Of a stretch of 64,000 nt of DNA, positions 44,654 through 57,582 are shown piece by piece. The notes below the pieces were generated by a model. It did not search any database and was not told the origin of the DNA. It saw nothing but the letters and a program-made list of their open reading frames with translations. How positions within the stretch are numbered: position 1 is the first letter of the stretch; every line of letters begins with the position of its first letter. The translations under genes and the position numbers were made by a program. Origin of the DNA: Rhizophagus irregularis (Eukaryota; Glomeromycota; Glomeromycetes; Glomerales; Glomeraceae); the NCBI RefSeq assembly GCF_026210795.1, contig NC_089434.1, positions 2,666,001 through 2,730,000 of the forward strand, in the 5' to 3' direction.

Positions 44654-46078
44654 CGATTTATAGTAATAATGAAATGGATAAAAATATTATATGATAATTT
44701 AAATAATTTTACTATTGTATCAATAATCCACATTTTTTATTAATTTTTAAATTTTTTTTGTTTATTAAAAGAAATCTTATATATAAATATATATATATAT
44801 TTTTTTTTAAAAAAAAGAGAAATCTTTTTTAAAAAAAAAAAATTTTTTTTTGATAGTTAAACCCGTTTATATTTAAATGATTTTTTTTTTAATTTGTATA
44901 TTTTTATTTCATAAGAATGACGCGACAAATAAAATTGACATATGTGAATAACGTATGACTTTCAGAAGGTAATTTAAGGAGTTACAGAGTGAAATAATTT
45001 TCATATTATCTTTATTCTTTGTCTAACCATTACATGTGATAATTACTTTATCAGTCTTACAATATAAAAAATTTACATTATTTATTGTTTAAAAAAAAAA
45101 TAATTCGGAATTTGAAAGTACATTTTTATTGTTTTGTTTATTTAATTTTGTTTAAGCTCAAAATCATATAAGTTTTAATTTGATCCGTAAAAACTCCATT
45201 CAGAAAAATTTCTTATTAAGTATTTTAGTGAATGAAAATGATAAGCCCTTACCAATAAAAATTTGCATAGGTTGCATTTTTCTTTTTTGATTTCTTTTAT
45301 TGCAAATCTTGTGCAACTTTCCTCTTAAAAGCAAGTATACTGCAAACCTGCAAAGCTTTAGATATAGATCATGTGAAACGTTTAACATTTGAACGTATGC
45401 AAAAATCAACATCTTTTTATCTCTTTTTCTTTCCTTTTCTTCCTTTCTTTGAAGAAAAAAAATATGTTAGAAAATGTTTCGATCTGTAGTTGTTACTTTC
45501 ATATTGTAGTATTTGTAGCCAATGTAACCTTTATTGAAATCATTATTGCATCATATATATATGTACTTTATTCATGTCAATTTCAGTAAGATTAACCTTA
45601 TCTTTTGGTTAAAGAAATACTGTGATTCTTTTAATTCAACAAAGAAATTTTGATGTACAGTAAAATTCGTTACAACCATGAATTTCCTTATTGAATTTAT
45701 TGGAACATAAGATGTTTCATTAATGGGATATGTTTTTTTTTATTGATAAGTTTCCCATTATTTGCATTAATGATACAAATTAGTCATGGGGAAAAAATGG
45801 GTAAAAGATTAAAAATCCTATTGGTCGGATATAAAATCTATAATAAATCACGAGAGAAAATTTAATCATAGATAACCATAATTAAAAATAGTTTTAACAT
45901 TAAAAGCATAATACTAACTTTTTGTGCTTGGGAAAATTTTATCATAAAAATTTTAAAGTAATGTGACTTTTAACCAATTATATTGAACAAAACAAACATA
46001 ATTATCCTTTTTTTTAACGGCGAAACTTTTTCTCCACACAACTCTTTTTTTCTTCTCTAATTTTAACAATAATTAGTC
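44654..46078. other. Intergenic stretch between divergent genes
   Basis: Contains poly-T/A runs near 44800-44850 and a pyrimidine tract at about 45418-45450. Short open frames at 45200-45589 are on opposing strands and low complexity. No gene accepted. Confidence 0.45.
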
Positions 46079-46686
46079 ATGGCTACCGCTTTCTTTAGAA
46101 CAAACCCAGCTGTAAGTATTATTATAAATTATTTGTATATCTTTTAATTTCTTTTGATTTATTTAAATTCTTTATTTTCTTTTATTTATTTTATAATTAT
46201 TATTTATAATTATTATTCATTTTTTTTTTAAGCTTCTTCCTCTTTTTGTTGCTGCCGGCGCTGGTATTTTCGGTGGTGTTGGGTAAAGATTAGTGATTAA
46301 TTTATCGTGTAATTGATTTTATCGTTTGGTTGTAAGATATTTTAGTTTAACCTTTTATTTTTTTCTTTATTAGATATGCTGGATACACTTTAGCTAAAAG
46401 TCCTGAAGTTGTAGTTAATAGAATTTCTCCACAACAACCTTGGAATAAGATTAAACAACATGAAAATCCAAAGGTAATTTAATTTATTATTTTGGTATTT
46501 TAAAAAATTATTTACTTTAAATTAATCTAAATTCTTTTTATTATAAACGCGAAATTTTTTTCATTAATCGAAATAAATGAAATAATTGATCGAAATTTTT
46601 AGTTGATCACTATTAACAAAGAATTCTTTGAAAGTCGTAAAGGAGTGAAAACTGCTAATTACAATTCATCAACAAACGATTCATGA
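46079..46686 (+). CDS. NDUFA4/B12D-like (MLRQ subunit) mitochondrial protein
   Basis: Four exons (46079-46111, 46233-46282, 46374-46473, 46603-46686) give an 88-aa protein starting MATAFFRTNPALLPLFVAAG. The NPALLPLFVAAGAG start, one membrane helix (FVAAGAGIFGGVGYAGYTLA) and a following SPEV/WN segment are the hallmarks of the B12D/NDUFA4 (MLRQ) family of small inner-membrane proteins associated with respiratory complexes I or IV. The Lys-rich tail after WNKIKQHENPK is family-typical. All splice sites are GT-AG. The neighbouring transporter gene is convergent, 376 bp away. Confidence 0.85.
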
Positions 46687-47062
46687 GATAATTTACCATG
46701 ATGAAATGATGTTGTAGATTTAGTAAATATTTTATTTTTTTTTTGTTATTATGATCTGTAGTTGTAATTTGTTATTATGTAGTAGTTGCTAAAAGTCTTA
46801 AGTGTTAAGTGTTAGTTATAAGTGTTAATTTTTCTAAGTTTTTGTAGTTTATTGTAAATATTATGATTAGTCTACTTAAATAAATGAATTCAAGATCATA
46901 ATTATTATAATATTACATGTAATTAAATTATTGATAATATATTTATAATACTGTATATATTATATAACCCTCCCATTATATTTTTATTTATTTTGCCTTA
47001 CTCACAGAATTTACTATATATAACCCTCCCTCTATACGTATATATATATTTTTTTATTTTAT
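46687..47062. other. Shared 3' flank of convergent genes
   Basis: AT-rich, with a TAACCCTCCC block seen twice (about 46966 and 47021). Nothing else seen. Confidence 0.4.
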
Positions 47063-48675
47063 TTATTTTGATTCTCTTGCCTTACTCACAGAAAAAATTG
47101 TAACAAATCCAACCACTATAAATGCACTCCACCCTTTCCAAATATTTAAACATTGTCCATGGTCAATTTTACAAAACATCATATGACTTAACCCAAATAC
47201 AATTATGGCTCTCAATGCATTTAATATGCTCGTAGAAACATTACCAATTTCTTTCATTAACCAATAATATGCAAAATTATGAATAAATGATGAAAAAGAT
47301 AATAAAAAATACATTAAAATTATCACAAAATTACTTGAATGTGGTATTTTTTTTACCATCTCTTGTGTTATTAATATATTCCAATTTGGAATAGTATAAA
47401 ATATTATATATATAAATGATATTAAACTACCATATGTTCCTACTAAAAAACATACTTTTTTTGGTGATGGTGGTAGTGTATTTGGTGCTCGTGCTGTTAA
47501 AATTTGATCTGATACAACATAAACACATGCGTATCCAAATGTTGCGAATGATGTTAAAAGCATTCCAAACATAGTGTTAGACATGTGATATGAATGTGGC
47601 ATCGTCGTTCCCGTTGAACTTGATGGTGGTGGTGGCGTAGTCAATTCCTTATTTTGATTTATTCCTAATGCGCTAAGTGCAAGTCCAACTGATACACCAA
47701 TAATAGAAATCGATTGTACGAAGGAAATTTTTCGTCCAAGAAAAAAGAATGAAAGAATAGCACACCAAATAACAACCGAACTATATATTACTTGGTACAT
47801 CTATTTTATGAAATATAATAATTAATTTTCGATGATCTGATAAAATCATAATAAAAATAAAAGAAAAATTTTTTTTTCCTTCTTACCCCACTTCCAACAT
47901 AAAAGAATCCAATTGTTAAAGCGAAATTGGCAATAACATCTAAACAAGCAGCAGCGAAAATGATTTTATGATCTACAACCTCTTTTGGTTGGTTCGTATT
48001 AATAATATTTTGAGCATCTATTGAAGTTTCTTCTTCAGTTCCTGGTAATAATTGATAATCTTTTGTCATCGATGCCTAAATTTCAAATAATAATAAGGAA
48101 TTTGAATAGTAGATCATAAATCTATTCGTCACATTTCTTTTATCCCCGAAAAAAAAAGAAAAGAAAAAAAAGAAAGAAAAATAGGTTTATAAAAAAGAAA
48201 ATCACTTAAAAAATTATATTTATGATATTGATATTATAAGGATCACTAAAATTTCTGACATCTACCATATTAATATCATCATTATTTTTACGAGATCCAT
48301 ACCATCCAGGCAAAAGTAAAAACCCAACAGCTGCCATACCCAAATAAGTTGCCGTATTGGTAAGTAGACTAAAAAAAATCAAATAAATCTAAGGAAAAAA
48401 ATTCTTTTGTTTTTCTAAAAATCTAAAAAGAAATTCACAAAAAAAAATTCTCAAACCTCAAACCAGCTAATAATTAAAAAAAAAAAAATTTTTTACTTTT
48501 AGTATATTGAATTATTTTAATCGAACTAAATAAAATCAATTTATTTTTTTTACTTACTTGCAGCACCTTGATAATATAAAAATTGTTGTCCAAGAGTTGA
48601 AAAAAAACCGGAAATTAAAAATAAAGCTTCATATAAAATAATAGAAATTAGGGTTGGTTTCACTTGTTTCGTCAT
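47063..48675 (-). CDS. SLC35F-type drug/metabolite-superfamily transporter
   Basis: Four exons (48675-48554, 48368-48266, 48075-47887, 47800-47063) join in frame to 383 aa starting MTKQVKPTLISIILYEALFL. Exon 1 has two overlapping donors four bases apart; only the second (GTAAAA) keeps the frame into NLLTNTATYLGM. About nine to ten hydrophobic segments are visible. The stretch FYVGSGMYQVIYSSVVIW followed by FLGRKISFVQSISIIGVSVG matches the SLC35F/EamA fold, with duplicated 4-5 helix halves. Such proteins sit in lysosomal/vacuolar or Golgi membranes; the substrate is unknown. A soluble acidic loop (LLPGTEEETSIDAQN) separates helices 2 and 3. It is divergent from Snf7, 603 bp between start codons. 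Confidence 0.85.
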
Positions 48676-49278
48676 TATGTATTCTTATATTTTTTTTAAA
48701 AAAAATAAACAAAATATTTATTCTTCTTAAAAATAAAGAAAATTCTAGATAGAAAAGAAAAGAAAGTTTGATCGTTCAACGAAGTATGTATAGATACTGT
48801 TTATATTAATATATATATTTATATGTATAAGGTATAAAAGATTGAAAGAAAAAAAAATTTATATTAATTTATAAATTAAAAAGTATTCTATCACGTGAGC
48901 ATTACAATTCGTCATGTATATCATGTATTCATGCATAAAAATTAAATATGTTAAGTTCCTGCGGATTTGGCTCATTTTGAAACAATAACATCCTATAAGT
49001 AGATCAGAAATTACGTGAATGACTTATACAAAACTAGGTATTCCTAGGATTTTTCAGTCTTTACTTTATTGTTCCAATTGGTAGGAGATTCAACGACGAA
49101 AAAGTCATGTACGTATCGTAATTTTAAAATTGAAAAGTTTTATTTTACAGTTCTTTTAGTTCTTTTATATCTTTTGATATTTAATCCCATTTTATTTACG
49201 TTGTTTTCTTTTTTTTTTGTAGTTTCTTGTCCGTTATATAACTATTATTTATATTTCATTTATTTAAAAAAAAGAAAG
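48676..49278. promoter_or_regulatory. Bidirectional intergenic region
   Basis: This 603-bp stretch separates the divergent start codons of the transporter and Snf7 and so should hold both promoters. T-rich tracts (for example 49205-49225) precede the Snf7 start. No specific site was recognised. Confidence 0.4.
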
Positions 49279-50455
49279 ATGCAATTATTCTTTCCTCGTC
49301 AGAAACCAAAAGCTAACGCTAAAGATGCTATCGTTCGTCTCAGAGATACTTTGCAAATGTTAGAAAAGCGTGAAAGTCATTTGCAAACTAAGATTGATAC
49401 TGAGCTAAAAAATGCTAGGTCGAATGCGGCTACTAATAAAAGAGGTATGTTAATGTTTAACCAAAAAAAAACCAAATAGTAACTTCTTATATGGAATTCT
49501 CACGTAATACGTGAAACCCGTCGCGTTATTTAGATTAATTCTTTTTTTTTTATCTATAAAAAAAAATTTTCTTTTTCGTTTGTTTTTTTTTTCTTCTTGT
49601 ATTTAAACATTTTAGATTTCTTAGATGTTATAATAATGTAAATGTTTTGTTTCTCCTTTTTTGTATCATAAACATTAACTAAAAAAAGGTAATTTTTTAT
49701 TTATTACTTTCTAGCTGCTTTGATGGCGCTTAAACGAAAGAAGCAATATGAAAATCAGATCGAAAAGATATCCGGTGCACGTATTACAATCGAAGCGCAG
49801 GTGATGGCGATTGAAAATGCGAATGTTAATCTGGAAACTCTTAAAGCTATGGAAAAAGGTGCTGAAGCTATGAAAGCAATACACGGATCTATGTATGTTA
49901 TTACATTTCCTTGAACAAATATATCATATATAAATTATTTATTTAAAAAATAACCTATTTTTTTTTTTATATTTAGGGATATAAATAAAGTGGATGATAC
50001 AATGGATAATATACGCGAACAAATTGATATGGCTGATGAAATTTCAAATGCAATTTCTGCACCAATGATTGGTTTCGATATAGACGATGTATATTTCATT
50101 TTATTATAATTGCTATTTATCACTGTTATCAAATCAAAAAATTATTATTTACTAATATAAAAACAATTTTTTTTTATTTTATTTAGGATGAATTGAACGC
50201 AGAATTAGAAGAATTAGAGCAAGAAGTTCTTGATAGTCAATTGCTCGGAGCAGATGCACCTCCAGTTACTGCTCCTAACGTACCAACAAGCGAACCTGGT
50301 ATGAAATTTGATGAATATTTTTTTTTTCTCGTTACTGGTTTAGCATTAACAAATTATTTTTAAACTTTATAATAGCGTACAAAAAGAGAGTTACTGTTAC
50401 TGAACAGGATGAAGATGATGAACTAGCGGAACTACGTGCGACCATGGCCTTGTAA
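49279..50455 (+). CDS. SNF7: ESCRT-III subunit Snf7/Vps32 (CHMP4)
   Basis: Five exons (49279-49444, 49715-49892, 49977-50088, 50187-50298, 50376-50455) join in frame to 215 aa. The order fits Snf7: basic first helix with DAIVRLRDTLQMLEKRESHL, AALMALKRKKQYENQIEKI, the LETLKAMEKGAEAMKAIH segment, VDDTMDNIREQIDMADEIS, acidic ELNAELEELEQEVLD, and a C-terminal ELAELRATMAL helix of the kind that binds MIT domains or Vps4. Snf7 is the main polymer of ESCRT-III on endosomal membranes and acts in multivesicular-body sorting. Slightly shorter than yeast Snf7 (about 240 aa). The next gene is convergent, 462 bp on. Confidence 0.95.
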
Positions 50456-50917
50456 TTTTAGCATCCTTCTTTTTTTTTATTAGTAGTAAATAAGAACTTT
50501 GTTATGAACTGAATGTTATATAGATATTATTTCCGTTTAAAAGGATATTTTATAATATAAAAAAAAATTTATTCTGAAAAAACGGATAAACGGATGGGAC
50601 TTATTATTTACAATTTTAAATTATTCTTCAATTTGTTATTATTTTTATCTCATTTTAAAGAATTTTTTTTTTAAAAAAAAAACAAGCATAAATTTTTTGA
50701 AAAATGATTTTAATTAACCTTATTTTTTCTTTGTATTATTTTTTTTATATTGCAATGATTGTTTGTTCACTATATTTAGAAGGATCGCAAAAGCAATGTT
50801 TCATCATTTGAAACAATTGAAACTGTTTAGATACAATTTTAGATCAGATTATCCAGAATTCTTTAAATTACAATACTCTTTGTTTTTTTTTTATTAATAT
50901 TATTATTATTGTATAAA
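50456..50917. other. Shared 3' flank of Snf7 and Utp21
   Basis: AT-rich spacer between two convergent genes with several T-runs; nothing else seen. Confidence 0.4.
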
Positions 50918-53900
50918 TTATTTTCTAAAAAATCCTAATACACAGAGATTATAATGTAATAATTCTTCTATCCTTTTCCATTCTTTTTTATGTTCATTTA
51001 ATATAGAAGTTAAATGATTATAAAGTTGTTGATCATCATTATTTGATAAAATAATATCCCCGTAAATTTTTAAAAAATGATTTAAATAAGCTTGTACTAA
51101 TTCAAAATCTTTTTTTGTTTTTAATTTAAATTCAATCGCATTTAAAAAATATTTTAAATCTAAAAAATTATTTTCTAGACTTAATGATCTTAATTCAAAA
51201 TCAATTGCTGAAGGATTTAAAGTCTTCGTGAATTCAAAAAATTCTGTATCTATATATGATGGGAAAATTATATGATGGGAAATGATAATAATAATAATAA
51301 TAATATTTTTTTAAATAAATTATTAATTAAATTATTTTATTAAAAAATGTTTAAAAAAAAAGATTAACTTACAATCTCCTTCTTCTTGATTCTTTTTTAA
51401 TATTCTCGCGAATTCTGTTTCTACTTTAATATCAGACATTTTTATATTCTTGGATTTTTCCTTGTCTTTAGAATCATTTGAATTATTTACTGGTATAAAT
51501 TTAGGATCAACTCCAGGCAACGTAGGTAAGAAAAATGGTGCTTTATCATCTACTTTTGGAGGTTCTTTGGGTTTATTTCTTTTCTATTATTGATATGGGG
51601 TATTATTGAGAGTGTTATTGACAGAGTGTTATTGACATGAAGTGTTATTGATATAGGGTATTATTGACATAGGGCGTTAAAAATCAAATAATTACTAACA
51701 ACTAATTAATAATTAAATCATATTCACAAATACCTTAATAGTCTCCAAGTTTAACAAATTTTGCCATTTGGATTTTGGCATTGATGATAATGTTATCATT
51801 TGTTCTGAGAGTTGTTCTGCAGTTTCAAATGATTTTTCATCTTCCTTATCATTAACTACTTCATCAGATTCATCTAAAATAAAATAATTCGTGTTATCAT
51901 TTGAATAGATTCATTAGAATTATGGTTATATTATTTATACCTTCATTATCACTTTCCAATCCAGTTGTAGTCGGAAGCGCTACTGTATATATTATTTCAT
52001 CGTCACTTATGTTTCGTAAGGATACATTATGAAATTGTGCACGGTTCGCCCTAACATAGATCAAAAAAAAAAACTTTCTATTATCTTTGCGTGTTAAAAA
52101 AAACGGATTAATGGTTTTTTTTCCGATTAGTTACCACAAAAATATTCCAACATTGTTAACATGTGAAGTGGCCAAAAAATCACCAGTTGGAGAAAATGTA
52201 ACACTCGTGGGTATGTCTTCCACCCGAAAGATATCAACTAAATGACCCGTAGGTAAATCCCAAGTACGAATTGTAGTATCAAGAGATGTGGAAACAATCC
52301 ATCTTCCATCAGGACTAAATGTCTGTAATATGTTAAATAATATTATAATCTTGTAATATACTATTTTTTTTAAATTAATCATGGAAAACCTACCAAATCT
52401 GAGATCCTATTCCGATGACCCCAAAATTCTCTTACAACTTTGCGAGTTTCTATATCAATTACACGTATACATAAATCATCACTAGTAATCGCTAATAAAT
52501 CATTGTTGCAATGAAATAACATGGTGGAAATAGGTGACATGATCTTAATAGTATGTAGCACTTTCGCTGTATGGAAATCCCATATCTAAAGCATTATAAA
52601 AGTTTTGACGATGTTAATAAACGCAAGCCAAAAGTCAAGACATTGATAATCAATTACCTTAACAGTACCATCAAGAGAACTACTAATTAATATTCTATTA
52701 ACTGGATCACTTGCTAAACCAGATATTGATTTGACATGTCCTACATCACCAATTAGACTATTTAATAACCAATGATTTGCAGATGAAGTTAACAAGAAAA
52801 TTTATATGTACCATCATTTCCAGCAAAAGTTCTTCTATGTAATCCAGATTGCATATTAAACATTTCGATTCCACCAGATGATGTTCCAATAAATCCAAAA
52901 TTTCCACATGCACTTATATTTGATGCCTAAATTAATAAATTAATTTTAAGATTTTTTTTAAAAAAAGAAAATTCTTTATTGCACGCACCTTAATCGATGT
53001 TCCATCAAGAGTTTTAAAAATATGTTCTCCTAGAGCTTTTCTCTGAAATGACCATGTTCGAGCTCTTGAATCATTAATATGACATGTAAGGATATTATCC
53101 CATTCTTTTTGTTTAGATTCGGCTAAAAAAAAAAGTAATTATTGTTTAAAAAAAAGGTACGATAGATATTATAATCACTAAAGTAATATCTTACATGATG
53201 AAAAATCCGTAATCTGGGGAAATTTAAGTTCATCAACATGCTTTTTTGAACGCTTGGATTGTTTAATAATGGATCCTAAAAATTATTAAATTTATTAATA
53301 TAATGATTTAATTGTAATTACTGAAAAAAAATTATTTTGAATTGATACAGTAAAGTAAGAGATTTATAACCTTGCGATAATTCTACACTCTGAGAATCGC
53401 GAATTACAGAAAATACTCTAAGTGACCTGTCTCCTGCTGCACTAAGAATGAAATGTCCAGAAGACCCATAATATTTGATCTTTGTTGGAGGTGAATGATG
53501 GCCACTACGCGACTTAAGAACACGATGTTCAAATCCATCTCGCCCTTCAAAAATCCATTCCTAAGAATAAATGTAAAATAAATCTTAACCTTTAGAATTA
53601 ATATTATAATGATATTAAAAATATATTTATACCTTAATCGAATTATCAGCGCCAGATGTTATTAATATTGGTTGTCCAATAAGGAATTGCATTGAAGGAA
53701 TTAATCCATCATGGGCACCTTTAATCACATTATATAATTTCTGCTTATCAAGATCCCACATAGATATATCTCCATGCATATTAGCAGAAGCCATGACATG
53801 CCTATCGTCTATAAAACACGTTTAGTTAGAGAGGTTGACTAACATTATAACAATATTGATGATACATATGATGATAATTTTTTCAAAAATACCAGTTCTG

Positions 53901-55028
53901 AACGAAATTGAAGTAACGCATCCCTCTTGCTTTAATGACATTATACTCTCATCCAATTTAATATTATGCAAAATTATTGTTCCATTAAGTAAACCAATAG
54001 CGATAACATCCACAACAGGAGACTGTGTAAGGAAAGTAATTGGAGATTCAAATGAAGGAAATGAATATATCATTTTCCTATCACATAAAAGTAAAAAAAA
54101 AGGAAAATAGAAAATATAAATAAAAAATAAAATTAACAAAATTATTTAAAATGATATAAATACTTTGTGCGAACATTCCAAATTTGCATTTTTCCTTGTC
54201 TACTACCAATCAATATTTTGTTTAGATAAGTGCTTGGATGGATGACCGTTGATAAAGTAAAATCCTCATCAAATTTAATTTCATCATAAAATTCTATTCA
54301 AATGTAATTTTTTTAAAGTTAAATTCCATCAAGATATTTTTTCTAAAAAAAAAACTAACAAATTTCATACCTCCAGAAGTATGGTCCCATAAAGTAAGTA
54401 CATTATCATCGTTTAAAGCAATAATATAATTACTAAAAATTATAAGCGAAAATATATTTCCCTTGATATTTCCAGTATATCTAGTAACCTAAAAAACTCG
54501 TCTAAATTACTAAAATTTTTGAAATTAAAATGGAATAGTAAAAGTTGAAAAATCACCTCTTTACCACGATGATAAACGATGATTTCTTTTCCACATGCAG
54601 CAAAAGTATCTTCATTTAATGATGCAATAGCCGTAATAGGTTGATTTGTTTGAGGACCTTATCGATAAATAAACGTTAATAAATAAATGGTATTGAATAA
54701 TTCTAACACGAATGGAACATACCTATAGTTATCAAATTTAGTTTCCCGCACTTGAAATATGCAAATATAATAACAAATTATTATTACTTTTATTAAAGTA
54801 TTGATATAATTTGTAAGAAAAATAATAAACCTGTTTTTAACATACTTCATATACATGAAAACTATTACCAACACAAGTTGTGAGGTAATATACGTCTCCT
54901 CTTTTCTGAATATCAAAAGGTATATCATTTGCAAAATATCCTATTGCGCGAAAAGGTTGAAAAATTTTAGTGTGATTACTTGGTGTTTGAATTTTATCAT
55001 TTTTTTCTAATCTGATTTTCTTGAACAT
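50918..55028 (-). CDS. UTP21: U3 snoRNP-associated WD-repeat protein Utp21 (WDR36)
   Basis: About 18 exons from the ATG at 55028 to TAA at 50918-50920. The protein begins MFKKIRLEKNDKIQTPS and contains two tandem WD40 propellers, with repeats such as ALNDDNVLTLWDHTSG, LIGSRQGKMQIWNVRT, MASANMHGDISMWDLDKQK, ITSGADNSIKEWIFEGRDG, ISSSLDGTVK and FSPDGRWIVSTSLDTTIRTW. After an acidic linker (DESDEVVNDKEDE) comes the Utp21-specific C-terminal helical domain (PFFLPTLPGVDPKFIPV; TLNPSAIDFELRSLSL). Utp21 is part of the UTP-B complex in the small-subunit processome and is needed for 18S rRNA maturation in the nucleolus. One join needs care: a GTACAT donor near 52809 to an acceptor before GHVKSISGLASD keeps the frame; a nearer AG would give a stop. 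Confidence 0.95.
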
Positions 55029-55414
55029 TTCGAATCAAAAAGAAAAAAAATTTTGAATTGATAATCGGGGGTTCAAAATCGGAAATCTGTGACAGGTACC
55101 CTAGGTTGGAGATAAATTGATATCACGTGCAATTTGCCGATCAAAATGTACTATGAGAGATAATTGTGTAAAAAATTTTAATATGTACTTGTAAAGCAAT
55201 GAATGAATTGGAATAATGAAAAAAAAAATAACAAAGACAAAAATTTTTCGGTAAAAAACGAGAGTGAGAATGTACAAAAAAGCAATAAAGCATAAAGCAA
55301 TAAAGCATAATAAAACATGATTGGTAAATTATTTTAAACCACCAAATATTTTTTTTTTGATTTTTTATTTTTTTTTATTTTTTGAATTTTTTTTCATTTT
55401 TTATTTTTTATTTA

Positions 55415-55445
<31 letters not shown>

Positions 55446-55617
55446 TTTTTTTAATTAAAACCTCGCATTCTCGCATTCTTTTGACCAAATAAAGATAACT
55501 AAGAAACCAATTTATATTTTTTGATTGGATGTTAAAGACGAAAATTTAAAATGATCATGTTAAAATATTATTGCATACACGAAAATTAGAAAGAAGCCAT
55601 CGATTGAATTACTTTTT
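55029..55617. promoter_or_regulatory. Upstream region of Utp21 with T/A-rich microsatellite
   Basis: Presumed promoter side of Utp21. A TTTTTA-type microsatellite runs at about 55350-55455. A doubled AAAGCATAAAGCAATAAAGCA-like block is at 55280-55310. No gene. Confidence 0.45.
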
Positions 55618-55785
55618 AGATGAGTTAGTAAGAAGGTTAGAATCTGCGCAATTTGATAATCCAACTTAAAGTCCAAGCCCACACAATTGTTCGCGACCTG
55701 TCAATAGATTTACTGAATCTGCGAAGTTTAATAAAGAAAATTCTTCATATCTTCTCTTTTCTCCCGAACTTGTGAAGTAACTCCA
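55618..55785 (+). pseudogene. Short decayed coding fragment
   Basis: Reads DELVRRLESAQFDNPT, a stop, then NRFTESAKFNKENSSYLLF and SPELVK. The two ESA(Q/K)F phrases resemble repeats. It looks like the remains of an exon; family not recognised. Confidence 0.3.
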
Positions 55786-55922
55786 GCATTAGCATTTCCA
55801 TGTGACAATATATATCGAATTCACGACATAGTAACACGATAATTAAATAACTCCTGGATCGATTAGTTGTCATGTTCGATTTATTACTCTGCAAGTCTAC
55901 AACGTAAACGCTCAGATTATCT

Positions 55923-56091
55923 CCCTATAAAAAATTTTATCCGTTTTTTTCTATAAAAACTCCGTAAAAATGAGCCTTTCACGGATCCATTCACGGAAAA
56001 TGTAAATAATTCGATAAATTCCGCGATATAAGGTTATTAATTCACGGAAAAAAAATGGAATATAAAAAACGGATTGACTTTTTTTACAGGG
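55923..56091. mobile_element. 169-bp MITE, copy 2
   Basis: Same family as 40137-40311, with CCCTATAAAAAATTTTATCC start and TTTTTTTACAGGG end. TCT flanks both sides (55920-55922 and 56092-56094), supporting a 3-bp target duplication. Confidence 0.8.
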
Positions 56092-56671
56092 TCTGATCAG
56101 TTTGGTCTGTAGTATTTTAATTAATATAAAGAATATGTATCGTGGACTGTATTCGCGTGCTACTACTATTAAGCAAAGCGATATTCTTTCGGAACTAAAG
56201 TACGCCAGTTGGATACAAAAATACGAACATTTTAGACACTGTTTTCACTGGTTACGCTCCAATTCCATTATGAAGATATTTAATTTTATAAAAAATTTTC
56301 AGATCTCCGCCGTATATTCCTATATATACTGTAATACGTTCAAATTTCTTTATGGGTAGGTATCCATTATATTCTTTTTAGGATGAAAGAAGTAGTTTCT
56401 CAACACTTTCTTAAGATTGGCTCCCAATATAATTTATGCTTCCAGTTGTTTTATTGCAAGTTGAAACAGAAGTATTTGATATAACTTTCGTCAAACGACA
56501 AGTCTTCTTTATTTGTAATAATTTCGATATGTCTCTTGACTTATCTTCTCTACAAAGATTGTGGGAGTTCTCAGTAATTGTAACTATTGTGAACGCCACA
56601 TATAGTTAGTCTTTTGTTCCGGTCTCTTATCAGATAGGCTACTCCTAATATAAAATGTCAAAAAGCAAATA
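56092..56671. other. Spacer between two transposable elements
   Basis: An open frame from about 56129 to 56359 (MYRGLYSRATTIKQSDILSE, then FRHCFHWLRSNSIMKI) reads a little like protein but has no support. Otherwise empty. Confidence 0.35.
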
Positions 56672-57580
56672 CAGAGGGTGATCAAAATTATCCGGCCAGT
56701 TTATTTTGCTAAAATTTTGTTGATCATGATGTGTTAATGTAATATAAATAAGATATAATTTTGTATTTATAATCACAATAAACAAATTCCAATGCTTCAT
56801 ATTTTTCGAAAATATGAAGTCACCCTATTGTATGAATTTTATAAATTTTACAATTTTGTGTAAACAAACTTAAAAATATTAAAAATATCATAATTTCGCC
56901 AATATCGATCTGATCGACCTGTGCTTACCGCCATTCGAATCGTCTCAATGAGACGGATCAAAAGAGCTATAAATCGTAAAATTTTAACCACAGGATCAGA
57001 AAATATCGCAGATGACATTTAGGCTTTTAGAGCGTAATCATGTGATGAATATCGATCCTACAAACATTAAATTATTACCATTCAAATCCTCTCAATGAGA
57101 CGAATCTGATGAACCAAAAATTTCAAAATTTCAATCACTAGATCTCAAAATAACCTTAACATACAATTTTAAATTTTAAAATTCGCGAATTTCGCAAACT
57201 TGAAAAATTTATAATTTACATAGTATTACATTTGCATAATACCTGTAATTAATATGTAATATAATGGCATAATACTTTTTCAACATTATGCTTGCATACC
57301 TTATTAAATTTTCTGATAAAACTACTTGAAACGTACTATGTTAAAGTTGCATTGAAAGGTATTCCTCCAGAATATTATAAAAAATCTATCAATAGCATAT
57401 TTCTGTGAATTGGGGAGTTATTTTTGCAAATGGAGATAGAATTTATTATTAAAATTTTATCTGAATTAGTAAACAAAGACATAATGAATTTGTTTAACTT
57501 AAATTTTTATTATTGCTATATTATATATATATAAATTTTTTCAACTTGAAAAGTGGCCGGATAATTCTGATCGCCCTCTG
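56672..57580. mobile_element. 909-bp non-autonomous Tc1/mariner-like element
   Basis: Terminal inverted repeats of about 30 bp start CAGAGGGTGATCAAAATTAT at 56672 and end ATAATTCTGATCGCCCTCTG at 57580, with few mismatches. TA lies outside both ends (56670-56671, 57581-57582), the target duplication of Tc1/mariner elements. There is no transposase frame. Inside, two diverged copies of a block with CATTCRAATCSTCTCAATGA (56931 and 57079 regions) each contain a GTCTCAATGAGAC palindrome or its derivative. Confidence 0.85.
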
Positions 57581-57582
57581 TA

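Noticed and set aside
45200-45589. Two opposing short ORFs
   Set aside because: Low complexity, no splice or start support, and they overlap on opposite strands.
52741-52810. Apparent frameshift in Utp21
   Set aside because: Joining the GTACAT donor to the AG just before GHVKSISG keeps the frame, so no frameshift is needed.
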